DNA of 35,334 bases from Bacteroidales bacterium (GTDB lineage Bacteria; Bacteroidota; Bacteroidia; Bacteroidales; UBA3824): assembly GCA_024413595.1 (NCBI GenBank), contig JAKSUC010000002.1, positions 1-35,334 on the forward strand, in the 5' to 3' direction. The notes beneath the pieces are model-generated. The model did no database searches and was not told the DNA's origin. It saw only the letters and a list, made by a program, of their open reading frames with translations. Position numbers and translations under genes: made by a program. Numbering within the stretch: the stretch's first letter is position 1; every line of letters starts with the position of its first letter. Below, piece after piece: positions 1 through 8,428 of this stretch.

Positions 1-143
1 CCATCATCCATAATCAAATATTTTTCTTTAAACAAATTTACATCACAAATACTGAAACCTCCTGGTTGTAAAATTTTATTATCATTACATCCAAATGTAA
101 TAAATAATAAAATGATTAATAATATTGCTTTAATTAATTTCAT
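1..143 (-). CDS. Lipoprotein of family A (third copy, cut by window edge)
   Basis: Only the N-terminal 47 codons are inside the window. The start ATG (complement of 141-143) is followed by a lipoprotein signal peptide beginning MKLIKAILLI and ending in a lipobox with Cys at FGC, then DNK. The first residues are nearly the same as those of the intact family A gene at 3126-3761 (MKLIKAILFI, also ending FGCND), and the leader before the ATG (ACAATG preceded by an A/T-rich run) is also shared. It follows the stop of the broken B gene by 23 bp on the same strand, so it would be the third A gene of a tandem A-B array. The protein is expected on the outer or inner membrane facing the periplasm or the surface. 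The family is not recognised and no function is proposed. Confidence 0.75.
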   Translation of the reverse strand, partial: MKLIKAILLIILLFITFGCNDNKILQPGGFSICDVNLFKEKYLIMDD

Positions 144-166
144 TGTTTTTATTTTAAAAATTAAAT

Positions 167-1237
167 TTATGGCAAAATAATATGATGAATAATACCATTT
201 GAATCAACTTTCACAACTGAGTAATTTCCATATTCGACATATAAATTAAGACGATCATAATTGATAAGTTTTGGAGGTAATAAAAAATTATGATTAATAA
301 ATTTTCTATTTATTACTATTTTATTACTTTCATGTTTTACTTTAAAAGCAAAAATATATAATTTTTGTTAATTAAATATTTTATAACCTTTATTATAATA
401 TTGATAAATTTCAGAAGATTTATTTATTATATCATTATATATTAGACTAAAATATCTATCAAATATCAAAGATTGATCCTTGTCTAAGGGTACGTTAGAA
501 GCTTGTTTTTTATTATAAATATATTTCATAGAAGAGAAATAATAATCTATTTTGCTTATATCATCAAAAAAACATTGATTTTCACTATAATATTCTTGAC
601 ATTGAAAAATATTGAATACTTTTGAATAAAGACAATTTTCATCTCCTATACTCTGAATAAAATTAACTAATAGAATTTCTATCAATCTGTTTAATAAATT
701 TTCTTTATTTTCATTACTTACAATATTACTATCACATTGAAAATAAAGAGATTTATTATAAAAATCTGATAATTCTTGAGCATCATTACAACTTAAGATT
801 AATTGTTGATATTTTTCTGATTTTTGTCTTAAAAATGGTATGGTGTAAAATTTAGAAGACGGCAATGAACCTAATTTTTCGTCTACTATTGTAAAATTAT
901 AATCAAAAACAAGAGAATCATAATAAGGAATATAATTATATTTCATTCCATCATCAATTTTTAAATAGCTTAATTGTTTATTTCTTTCAATTTGTTCTAA
1001 AATAAAGCAGTGATAAATCATAGGTGTTTCCAATATAACCGACATTGTTATCCCTGTATTAAATGGGTAAACAAAATCAACATCTCCATTTACAAATTGT
1101 GTAATTATCTTTTGATTTGGATTGCCTATAAGTTTTATATTTTCACCAAACAATTCAATATTATTTTCATTACTTCTATCACTGCAAGATATTATTTACA
1201 TAAAAAATACAAGAAAAATAAAACAATTATATTTTAT
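167..1237 (-). pseudogene. Broken lipoprotein of family B (second copy)
   Basis: This is a degraded paralogue of the intact gene at 1921-3129 and aligns with it over nearly the whole length in one reading frame. Three lesions are visible. The start codon position reads ATA (complement 1235-1237) where the paralogue has ATG. An in-frame TAA (complement 1196-1198) interrupts the signal peptide just before the lipobox Cys. A second in-frame TAA (complement 368-370) follows YKIFN. Past that stop the same frame continues to match the paralogue: the segment INHNFLLPPKLI is identical in both, and the gene ends at TAA 167-169. An internal ATG at 1153 could give a 261-residue fragment, but it would lack the signal peptide and C-terminus. 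The original role is unknown. All lesions except the lost start are TAA substitutions rather than homopolymer indels, so simple sequencing error is not the obvious explanation. Confidence 0.8.
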
Positions 1238-1876
1238 AATTTTTAATGTTTACATTAAATTTATTATAACTAAAAGATAATTCTACTACATATTGAGTGT
1301 TTCGAATTTTATTTTTAAATTCCCAAACAATAAAATTTTCATTCAATAATTCAGAGTTCAACATTATTCCTTTATGAAATGTTTTAAATGTTTCATTATA
1401 TAAATCAGAGGTTAGGGTATATCTCTGTCTAAAATGTAAAACAATTCTATTAATATTGTTTTTAATGAATTAATTTGGGGAGATTTGGGTTTTATATTTT
1501 TATAATAACTTGCTGTGTTTAGCAATTTTTCTATTTGTTTTGAAATTTTTTCAAGAGATTTATTTTCTAACTCTATATCAATAACAAAGACATCAAAATA
1601 ATCTCGATAATCATATTTAATATTGTTGGTAAAATTATAACTTTTAGAATAAATTATCGATAAACAATTATAATTTGTTACTAAATAAAAATTATAATCC
1701 AATATAAACCATTTACCTTCAAAAGAATTTATGTACAATTGTTTTGATGAATTACTAAAATATCTATTATCATTAATGTTAAATGAAATTGGTACATTAT
1801 TTTGTTTATCAATATCAAAACAGCCTAAACTAATAAATAATAATATAACTATAATTAATTGATTATATTTCCTCAT
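1227..1876 (-). pseudogene. Frameshifted lipoprotein of family A (second copy)
   Basis: The first 154 codons give a lipoprotein with signal peptide MRKYNQLIIVILLFISLGC and a body weakly similar to the intact A gene at 3126-3761 (shared pattern ILDYN-YL near residue 60, and a KKL/KQIEKLLN-ASYYK stretch). The frame stops at 1412. Shifting frame at about 1412-1425 restores similarity: the continuation contains FHKGIM and LLNENFIVWEFKN, matching YHKGFIL and the C-terminal strand pattern of the paralogue, and ends at TAA 1227-1229, overlapping the lost start of the following B gene. The intact A1-B1 pair overlaps in the same way. The 44-bp spacing from B1 suggests the array was one operon. Function is unknown. 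Confidence 0.75.
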
Positions 1877-1920
1877 TTTTTGAAGAATTTAGTGAAATAT
1901 TTTTTTTTTACTAATTCTAT

Positions 1921-3129
1921 TTAAGGTATTGTTTCATATCCTATTCCAATAATTTTATATTCATCATCATAAATTGGTACTACATTTTTTTTTGTTTCAT
2001 TTTCTTCATGAGGTAACGGTATTTTTTGAGCATTCCCATTTTCATCAACCACAATTGCAATATTATCAGTTCCATCAGCCATTCGAGAACAAATATGATT
2101 ATAACCAATAAGTTTTGGTGGCAACAAGAAATTATGATTAATAAAATTGCGTTTTATTGATAATTTATTATTTTCAAAATCCATTTTAAAAATAATTATA
2201 TACTTACAATCAATACTATATATTTTATAACCATCTTCAAAATATTTGTAGATTTCTGAAGATTTATTATGCAAATCTTTAAAAATTTGATCACAAAATT
2301 TTCCTAATGTTATAGAAAATTTTTTATCTTGTTTTCGGAAATCCGTTTCAACTCCCATATATTTATAATAGAAATTTATATAATAAAAAACATGATCAAG
2401 TTGACGTTTTTCTTTCACTAAAAATTGACGAATGTCAATACCATCAAATCCAAAGGAGAAATCATCTATGAATCCCAATACTTCTGTTCCGTGAAAAATT
2501 AAAAATACTTTATAATAATATAATATATTCTCGTCAACAACACTTTGAATATACCTTACTAACATAATTTTAACTAATTCATTCAGTAAATTTTCTTTAA
2601 AATCTTTATCAATAATACTTGTATCACATTGAAAGAAAAGTGAATTATTATAAAAATCTGATAATTCTTGTGAATCGTTACATGTTGATATTAATAGATT
2701 ATATTTTTCAGATTTACTTCTAAGAATTGGTATTGAATCATATTTTGAAGATGGCAATTTTCCCAATCTTTCATCAACAATAGTATAATTTAAATCATAT
2801 TCAAGTGAATCATATTCAGGAATATAGTTAAATTTCATTCCATCATCTATTTTGATATAACTTAATTGTTTTTTATCTTCTATTTGCTCTAAAATAAAAC
2901 AATGGTAAATAGCTGGCAATTCTAATATAACAGACATTGTAAATGCTGTATTAAATGGATATACATAATCTACCTCTCCTTCAACATATTGTGTAATTAG
3001 TTGCTGGTCAGGATTTCCATTCAATTTTATTTTTTCACCAAATAACTCTATATATTTAGTATCTTCATTATTATTGCATGATGAAATAATAAAACAGAAA
3101 ATTAGAATATATATAGATTTAAACTTCAT
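1921..3129 (-). CDS. Unrecognised lipoprotein, family B (intact copy)
   Basis: A 402-residue protein with a clear lipoprotein signal peptide (MKFKSIYILIFCF, lipobox ISSC, Cys18) and no other membrane segment, so it should be membrane-anchored outside the cytoplasm. The mature part is rich in aromatic and acidic residues with no repeat or catalytic motif that I recognise. The last ~45 residues contain a conserved-looking block (KNVVPIYDDEYKIIGIG). Its ATG overlaps the stop of the upstream A gene by 4 bp (ATGA), indicating translational coupling of an A-B pair. A broken second copy lies immediately downstream. I see no resemblance to a known toxin, SusD-like or enzyme family and do not assign a function. 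Confidence 0.85.
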   Translation of the reverse strand: MKFKSIYILIFCFIISSCNNNEDTKYIELFGEKIKLNGNPDQQLITQYVEGEVDYVYPFNTAFTMSVILELPAIYHCFILEQIEDKKQLSYIKIDDGMKFNYIPEYDSLEYDLNYTIVDERLGKLPSSKYDSIPILRSKSEKYNLLISTCNDSQELSDFYNNSLFFQCDTSIIDKDFKENLLNELVKIMLVRYIQSVVDENILYYYKVFLIFHGTEVLGFIDDFSFGFDGIDIRQFLVKEKRQLDHVFYYINFYYKYMGVETDFRKQDKKFSITLGKFCDQIFKDLHNKSSEIYKYFEDGYKIYSIDCKYIIIFKMDFENNKLSIKRNFINHNFLLPPKLIGYNHICSRMADGTDNIAIVVDENGNAQKIPLPHEENETKKNVVPIYDDEYKIIGIGYETIP

Positions 3130-3761
3130 AGTTTATTTATTTTAATATTATATAAATTATTATTAACAAATAATTCTATTTTATATTTATCATTAGTATA
3201 AATATTTTCAAAATTCCATATTAATGAATTATTATTCATAAATTCTTCTTTCAATATAAAACCTTTATGATATTTTTTTAATGGAATATAATCATTTTGT
3301 TTATTTGAAGCATAAAAATATTCTTTTAATATTTTTTTTATAGTAATCAATTTTTTTAATTCAAATTTATCTTGTTTATAATACAACGTATTATTTAAAT
3401 ATTCTTCTAATTTTTTAGCAAATAATTTGTATGAAGTTTCATATATTTGAATAACATAACCTTTGGAATAATCTTCACAAACATAAATTTCTTTATTTTC
3501 ATCATAATCAAAATAACTATAACCAATTGTATCATGATATGTAAAATAAAATTCTAATTCATAAGAATTTATACCTAAATAATAATTATAATCTAAAATT
3601 ACACACATATTATTTACATAAGAACAAGAATAATGATTTCTGTTAGAATTTATCATATTTTTGTTATTAACATAAATACTATTAGGACTTGATACTTTTT
3701 TGTCATTACATCCAAAAGTAATTAATAACAATATAAATAGTATTGCTTTAATTAATTTCAT
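3126..3761 (-). CDS. Unrecognised lipoprotein, family A (intact copy)
   Basis: I choose the ATG at 3759-3761, which begins MKLIKAILFILLLITFGC, a textbook lipoprotein signal peptide. A longer reading from 3794 would add 11 residues ahead of the signal and is less likely. The same leader and start are seen in the third copy at 143. The 211-residue product is small, Lys/Asn/Tyr-rich and has no recognised domain. The C-terminal ~45 residues (YHKGFIL onward, ending NIKINKL) are a good match to the frameshifted second copy. It is the first gene of the A-B cassette and overlaps B by 4 bp. It is probably exported and lipid-anchored; role unknown. Confidence 0.8.
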   Translation of the reverse strand: MKLIKAILFILLLITFGCNDKKVSSPNSIYVNNKNMINSNRNHYSCSYVNNMCVILDYNYYLGINSYELEFYFTYHDTIGYSYFDYDENKEIYVCEDYSKGYVIQIYETSYKLFAKKLEEYLNNTLYYKQDKFELKKLITIKKILKEYFYASNKQNDYIPLKKYHKGFILKEEFMNNNSLIWNFENIYTNDKYKIELFVNNNLYNIKINKL

Positions 3762-4247
3762 TGTTTTTTTTATATTAAAAAGAAGTTGAAACAAAACTAT
3801 AATTATTAATTTGAATTCATAATTCCATCATGGTTATTTCATTTAAAAACTCTTGCAAAAAATCAAAATCTTTTGTTTTACAATGTAAATTTAATAAATA
3901 AAACTCAATATACCAAATATTTAACGGGTTTGTTTTTGATAAAAAATCATTATTTTTAAACGAAATACAGTCATTTTACCATCAAAAAAGTCAATAGGTC
4001 AAATCTTGCTGTATGCGTGGAACAATACTAAATAATGGAAGAGCTCTTGATTAGTATCAACATATTTAGTTGATAATCAAATAACTCTCTGTACTGAAAT
4101 TTACAAATAAATATAACTTCTTAAAACTCTATATTATATAAAATATATTTTTTTATTTTATTGAGTAAAGGAAAATTATATTTATCTTTTTAGGATAAAT
4201 GAAAGAACAATTTTCATTTGCTTTATCAAATATAGTTTAACACAAAA
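3762..4247. other. 486-bp intergenic region with possible gene remnant
   Basis: This stretch lies upstream of the A-B array and downstream of the terminator at 4248-4270. It should hold the promoter of the minus-strand array, but I do not see a clean TAnnTTTG box. No tRNA-like cloverleaf was found. The only structure I can support is a short open stretch on the minus strand, described separately at 3817-4010. The rest is AT-rich sequence without visible features. Confidence 0.5.
3817..4010 (-). pseudogene. Possible gene remnant
   Basis: On the minus strand a stretch of about 50 codons ending at TGA 3817-3819 reads like real protein (ending with DFDFLQEFLNEITMMEL) and has no ATG at its start. 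A second frame just upstream reads IDFFDGKMTVFRLK, which would join by a frameshift near 3960. The composition resembles small immunity-type or accessory proteins of Bacteroidota, but that is impression only. It could equally be chance open sequence in AT-rich DNA. Weak call. Confidence 0.25.
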
Positions 4248-4270
4248 AATCCCGCTCAAAAGGCGGGATT
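4248..4270 (-). terminator. Rho-independent terminator
   Basis: Perfect 8-bp GC-rich stem (AATCCCGC / GCGGGATT) with a 7-nt loop. On the minus strand it is followed by a run of T (complement of the A-run at 4244-4249). It lies 19 bp past the stop of the minus-strand gene at 4289-4783. Confidence 0.9.
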
Positions 4271-4288
4271 AATATTTTTTTATGCTTT

Positions 4289-4783
4289 TTAAGCCCATGG
4301 ATCTTCGGCAGCTGGTATGCGAATACTTGGCAATAGCATATTTTGCCACAAAAACCATTGATCGCCTTTTTTACGCATTTGTATTTGGCGTGGACTATCA
4401 GCTCCTGACGATTTTAACCATAATGTTACATAATTTTCTTGTTGATACGAATATGGATTGTCTGATACTGTAACTGTATATGGCATAGTTGGTTGATAAT
4501 TGTTTTGAGGTGATGTTCCTGCAAAATAACTACGTGGAACATAATATTTTCCAACTAATCTATCTTTTAAAAATTGCTTATCGTATGGACTTAATGGTTG
4601 TGGTCCTTTTAGAAAATTAATCATGTCGATACATGTTTGTGCATCTTTTTCGTAGTGACATAATACTGCAACTACTAATGCTGCCACTTCAAAAGGATTG
4701 GTCATACTTGCTTGTGGCATTGCTTCTAATTCTGCAACACTTTCTGGAAGTTTGTCAAATTTTATTACTTCAGTTTTTGCCAT
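4289..4783 (-). CDS. Conserved hypothetical protein (probably DUF6935-type)
   Basis: A 164-residue soluble protein without signal peptide or membrane segment. The N-terminal half (about residues 12-85) is helical, including FEVAALVVAVLCHY and a Pro-rich NFLKGPQPLSPYDKQFL. The C-terminal half has a recognisable pattern: LWLKSSGADSPRQIQMRKKG followed by DQWFLWQN, then IRIPAAEDPWA at the very end. I recall this SSGADSPR / KG-QW-LW / P-DPWA pattern from a small uncharacterised family in gut Bacteroidota and Firmicutes, which I believe is DUF6935. No biochemical role is known to me. The gene is monocistronic, with its own strong terminator. Base composition is slightly less AT-rich than its neighbours. 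Confidence 0.75.
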   Translation of the reverse strand: MAKTEVIKFDKLPESVAELEAMPQASMTNPFEVAALVVAVLCHYEKDAQTCIDMINFLKGPQPLSPYDKQFLKDRLVGKYYVPRSYFAGTSPQNNYQPTMPYTVTVSDNPYSYQQENYVTLWLKSSGADSPRQIQMRKKGDQWFLWQNMLLPSIRIPAAEDPWA

Positions 4784-4881
4784 AACTATGGTTTTTAAGG
4801 TTTATAAATTTTTTATCGGTTATATTGTTGTTTTTATATTTCAATTTTGAATTAAATTTTTTTAAATTTACAAAAAAAAAT

Positions 4882-5529
4882 CTAATTTTCAAATTCAAAA
4901 ATTATTTTTTCTAAATTGTTATATTCTTCTGGTAATATTTCTTTATTTATTGTTCCGTCTTTTAATAACAGAATTTTATCACAAACGCTAGTTAAACTTT
5001 CTATTATATGACTTGAAACTATTACTATTTTGTTTTTAGCTATTTCAAGTAATATTTTTTTTAGCAAATTATAAGACTCTAAATCAATATTATCAAATGG
5101 TTCATCTGCTATAAATATTGGTCTATTTTGTTTTAATGATGCTAATATTGATAACTTTTTTTTCATTCCTAATGAATATTCATCTATTAGATTATTAAGA
5201 GGTATTGAAAATTTTTTTATAATTGGTTGTAAATCAAAACCTGAGTCTGCAAACAATGATAAATATTCATTTCCTGTTATATTATAAAAAAATCTTGCTT
5301 CTGATTGTAAATAAGCTATATCTGAACGTTTTAATTTTTTGTCAAGAAAATTAATTGAACCTTCTTTTGGTTTTAATATTTTATATAAAGTGTTGAAAAA
5401 TGTTGTTTTACCACTTCCATTTTTTCCTAAAAGACCATAAATACCATTTTTGTCAAATCTATAATTTAGATTTTTCAAAATTGGATTATTTTTCTCGTAG
5501 CTTACTGTTAAATTATTAATTGTCAACAT
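4882..5529 (-). CDS. ABC transporter ATP-binding protein
   Basis: A 215-residue nucleotide-binding subunit of an ABC transporter. Visible motifs are Walker A GKNGSGKT (residues 35-42), an ABC signature variant YSLGMKKK (118-125), Walker B IFIADEP (138-144) and the H-loop His at SSH (174). The signature reads SLGMK rather than LSGGQ, a form common in small export-type (CcmA/NatA-like) ATPases. Its start lies inside the end of the permease gene (14-bp overlap), so the two should form one complex at the cytoplasmic membrane. Third gene of an operon that begins with the LRR protein at 6469-8325. The substrate cannot be read from sequence. Confidence 0.92.
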   Translation of the reverse strand: MLTINNLTVSYEKNNPILKNLNYRFDKNGIYGLLGKNGSGKTTFFNTLYKILKPKEGSINFLDKKLKRSDIAYLQSEARFFYNITGNEYLSLFADSGFDLQPIIKKFSIPLNNLIDEYSLGMKKKLSILASLKQNRPIFIADEPFDNIDLESYNLLKKILLEIAKNKIVIVSSHIIESLTSVCDKILLLKDGTINKEILPEEYNNLEKIIFEFEN

Positions 5530-6469
5530 TTAATAATTGTTTTAAATTTTTATTAGCTTTTATTGTTAAAATTATAGCTAAAATTATTGAAATTGGTATC
5601 AAAAATATCAAAAAAATTGAAATCGATGTGTATAATGAATATGCACCTGAATTTTCTTCTTTTCCTATGTAATATTTTGCATATTTTGCTGATAATAAAA
5701 TGATTAGGTTTAATATTCCTAATAATATTAAAACTAAAATCACATACCAATATTCTATATTAAAAATCAAAAATCCTATAATTGGAATTGATACATACAT
5801 TAAATAATATTGAATTGTTTTTAATAATTTATATGATATTATTTTATTATATTTAATACCACATTCAACAATCATTTCGAAAGGTTCACATTGTTTAAAA
5901 ATATCTGTACACATAAGATTTGTAAAAAAAATAAATATTGGTACTACTACAGTATATTTTGAAAAAATTGTTGATATTATTAATGATATAATTAATATGA
6001 TAAAATATTGTCGTACAAAACTTGATATTTCAAACATTTTGGGATTTATTAATTTAGACATAAATCTCAATTTCATTGATTTTGTTTTAATTTGAGGCAA
6101 AAATGTTATTAAATAGCAATATATAATATATCCTAAATTTATATAAATGTTTGAATAATAAATATTTAATATTATAATTGGTAATGTAAATAATATATAT
6201 TCTGCAAAATATACTAATCTAAAATTTGAAAATGATAGAGATATTAAAATAGAGTCTTGTCTTTTGGTTTGAATAATTAAAAGTATAAATCCACATATCG
6301 CATTTATTATTAAGCAATTAGTGTTTGAATTAGGCATTATTCTTACCAAAATCCAAAGTATGTATGCTAAAACTCCTGCAACAAAAATACACCTAAAAAG
6401 TCCTATATTTTTTAGTTCTCTAAATAATTGTAAAAGTCTAATTTTTAAGAAATTAAGAATTGTTATCAT
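5516..6469 (-). CDS. ABC transporter permease, integral membrane protein
   Basis: A 317-residue, very hydrophobic protein with about eight to ten predicted membrane segments, for example around residues 25-50, 70-100, 105-125, 150-185, 220-265 and 280-305. It has no signal peptide and no recognised catalytic motif. Overlap with the downstream ATPase gene (14 bp) and one-base overlap with the upstream LRR gene argue for a single transcript and a permease role for this protein. The sequence itself does not match a permease family I can name, so the assignment rests on hydropathy and context. Confidence 0.75.
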   Translation of the reverse strand: MITILNFLKIRLLQLFRELKNIGLFRCIFVAGVLAYILWILVRIMPNSNTNCLIINAICGFILLIIQTKRQDSILISLSFSNFRLVYFAEYILFTLPIIILNIYYSNIYINLGYIIYCYLITFLPQIKTKSMKLRFMSKLINPKMFEISSFVRQYFIILIISLIISTIFSKYTVVVPIFIFFTNLMCTDIFKQCEPFEMIVECGIKYNKIISYKLLKTIQYYLMYVSIPIIGFLIFNIEYWYVILVLILLGILNLIILLSAKYAKYYIGKEENSGAYSLYTSISIFLIFLIPISIILAIILTIKANKNLKQLLNVDN

Positions 6470-8325
6470 TATTTATTATTGTCATTGGGTTTATTGGCAA
6501 ACATTTGTGCTTGCATCATAGAATTTGCACCTCTATTTTCTTGTTTTACATTTATTTTAGTTTCATTTTGTAGATTATGAATTTTTAATGGTGAAAAATT
6601 TATTTCTTCTTCTAATTCTAATTCAACAGAAAGTTGTTCTACAAAATCTTTTGCAGAATATTTTTCGTCATAGTATTCAAATATAGCATTTCCGTATGCT
6701 GAAATATTTTGAATATTATTTTCGTCAAATGTATATTCTCCAATTGCTATTTTTTTGGAATAAATTTTAATATCTGTTATATTACAACATTGAAAAGCAC
6801 AATCACAAATTTTATTAACTCTCAATGGAATAGTAATTTCTGTTAAGTTTGAACATTCTTCAAAAGCGTAATCGCCTATTTCTAACAATTGAGCTTCTGG
6901 ATGAAAGTTTACTGTTAAAAGATTTGAACAATAACTTAATGCACTTTCTCCAATTTTAGTTACAAATCTTGGAATTGTTATTTCTGTTATTAATTCATTG
7001 TTGGCTAAAGCATCTTCTTCTATTATTTCTAATTTACAATTTTCTGGAAATGTAATTTTCATTAACATTTCATTATAGGCAAATGATTTTTTTCCAATTG
7101 TTTTAACATTTTCTCCTACAATTATTTCTTTTAATTTGTTAGATGAGTTTGCTACTTCATCTTCAATTGTTGTTACAGAGTCCGGAATAATTAATTTTTC
7201 CAAATTTTCACAATCGCTAAATGCGCCACATCCAATTATTTCTACAAAATCTTCAACTTTATATTCTTTTTCTGTTCTTGTTGGAAGATAACATATTAAT
7301 TTCTTTTTATCTGCACTGTATATTATTCCATCTATTGATACAAAATTTTTGTTTTTAGGATTAATAGTTATTTCATTTAAATTAGTTTCACTGAAAATTC
7401 TTCCTTTTAAAGTTTCTAAACTTGCTGGAATTTCAAATGAAGTTAATTTTGTTTTTTGAAAGGCATAATAATCAATTCCTTTTAAAATATTATTTTCTTC
7501 AAACGAAATTGAATTAAATTTTGCGCTATCAAATGCGTATATACCAATTGTTTCAATGTATGACGGTAATATAAATTTATCTTGATTTATATATTTTTCA
7601 TTATTTTGGTTAAAACGACCTAATGTTTTGTTGTCTTTGGTTAAAAGCATTCCATCTTTTTCTGTAAACCATTCATTTTCAGAGCTAACAATTATTTTTT
7701 CTAAATTTTCACAACTACAAAATGCGCCCCCACTTAATTCTTTTAGTTTTTTTGGAATATAAAATTCTTTTATCTTGGAATTTTCAAAAGCGTTATTTTC
7801 AATCTCTTCCAATTCGCTATTTTCTGAAATAATTATATTAGTTAATTTTTTACAAGAAAATGCTTCTGAACCGATTTTGGTGACATTATCGGGAATTATT
7901 ATTGATTTTAGATTACAATTTTTAAAAGCGTTATTTTGTATTTCTGTTAGTCTATAGTTTAATTTAACTTCTTCTAACGAAATACAATCTTCACATACAG
8001 AGCTATCTATTGAATTTATAGCGTATGGAAAAGTAATTTTTTTTAGATTTTTGCAATTTTTAAAAGCTTCGTAGTTTATTGTTTCAACACTATTGACTTC
8101 TTCAAATACAATTTCTTCTATATTATCATTATTAGCAAAGCATTTACTTCCAATTTCTTTAACAATTAATGTTTCTATTTCAAATGGAATAATTACTTTT
8201 TTTCTATCGCCATGATATGATAATAATCTACAATAATCTGGAAATTCGTCAATTATTTCATAATCATATACTTTAGAATAATCTTCTTTTATAATTTTTT
8301 CTAATAATTCATTAAAAAATCCCAT
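6469..8325 (-). CDS. Leucine-rich repeat (LRR_5, BspA-like) protein, cytoplasmic
   Basis: A 618-residue protein made of about 20 BspA-like LRR_5 repeats of roughly 22-24 residues between residues ~45 and ~570. Typical repeat cores are AFKNCKNLKKITFP, AFSDCENLEKLIIPDSVTTI and AFEECSNLTEITIP. Most LRR_5 proteins of gut bacteria are secreted and surface-attached, but this one begins MGFFNELLEKIIKED with no signal peptide, lipobox or sorting domain, so it appears to be cytoplasmic. The C-terminal ~45 residues are polar and end MQAQMFANKPNDNNK. It is the first gene of an operon with an ABC permease and ATPase (one-base overlap with the permease). A scaffolding or binding role linked to that transporter is possible but unproven. 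Confidence 0.88.
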   Translation of the reverse strand: MGFFNELLEKIIKEDYSKVYDYEIIDEFPDYCRLLSYHGDRKKVIIPFEIETLIVKEIGSKCFANNDNIEEIVFEEVNSVETINYEAFKNCKNLKKITFPYAINSIDSSVCEDCISLEEVKLNYRLTEIQNNAFKNCNLKSIIIPDNVTKIGSEAFSCKKLTNIIISENSELEEIENNAFENSKIKEFYIPKKLKELSGGAFCSCENLEKIIVSSENEWFTEKDGMLLTKDNKTLGRFNQNNEKYINQDKFILPSYIETIGIYAFDSAKFNSISFEENNILKGIDYYAFQKTKLTSFEIPASLETLKGRIFSETNLNEITINPKNKNFVSIDGIIYSADKKKLICYLPTRTEKEYKVEDFVEIIGCGAFSDCENLEKLIIPDSVTTIEDEVANSSNKLKEIIVGENVKTIGKKSFAYNEMLMKITFPENCKLEIIEEDALANNELITEITIPRFVTKIGESALSYCSNLLTVNFHPEAQLLEIGDYAFEECSNLTEITIPLRVNKICDCAFQCCNITDIKIYSKKIAIGEYTFDENNIQNISAYGNAIFEYYDEKYSAKDFVEQLSVELELEEEINFSPLKIHNLQNETKINVKQENRGANSMMQAQMFANKPNDNNK

Positions 8326-8382
8326 ATTTCAAATTTTAATTTTGTAATAAAATTACAAATAAATTTTAAATTTAAATAAAAA

Positions 8383-8408
8383 AGTCGTCTAAAAATAATT
8401 AGACGACT
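8383..8408 (-). terminator. Rho-independent terminator
   Basis: Perfect 10-bp stem AGTCGTCTAA / TTAGACGACT with a 6-nt loop, followed on the minus strand by a T-run. It ends the polysaccharide deacetylase transcript and also insulates the LRR-ABC operon. Confidence 0.9.
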
Positions 8409-8428
8409 ATCTTTTATAAGATTATAAT

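Noticed and set aside
368..1153. Separate 261-residue gene starting at 1153
   Set aside because: Alignment with the intact paralogue shows that it is the central part of a longer gene broken by two stops, without its signal peptide.
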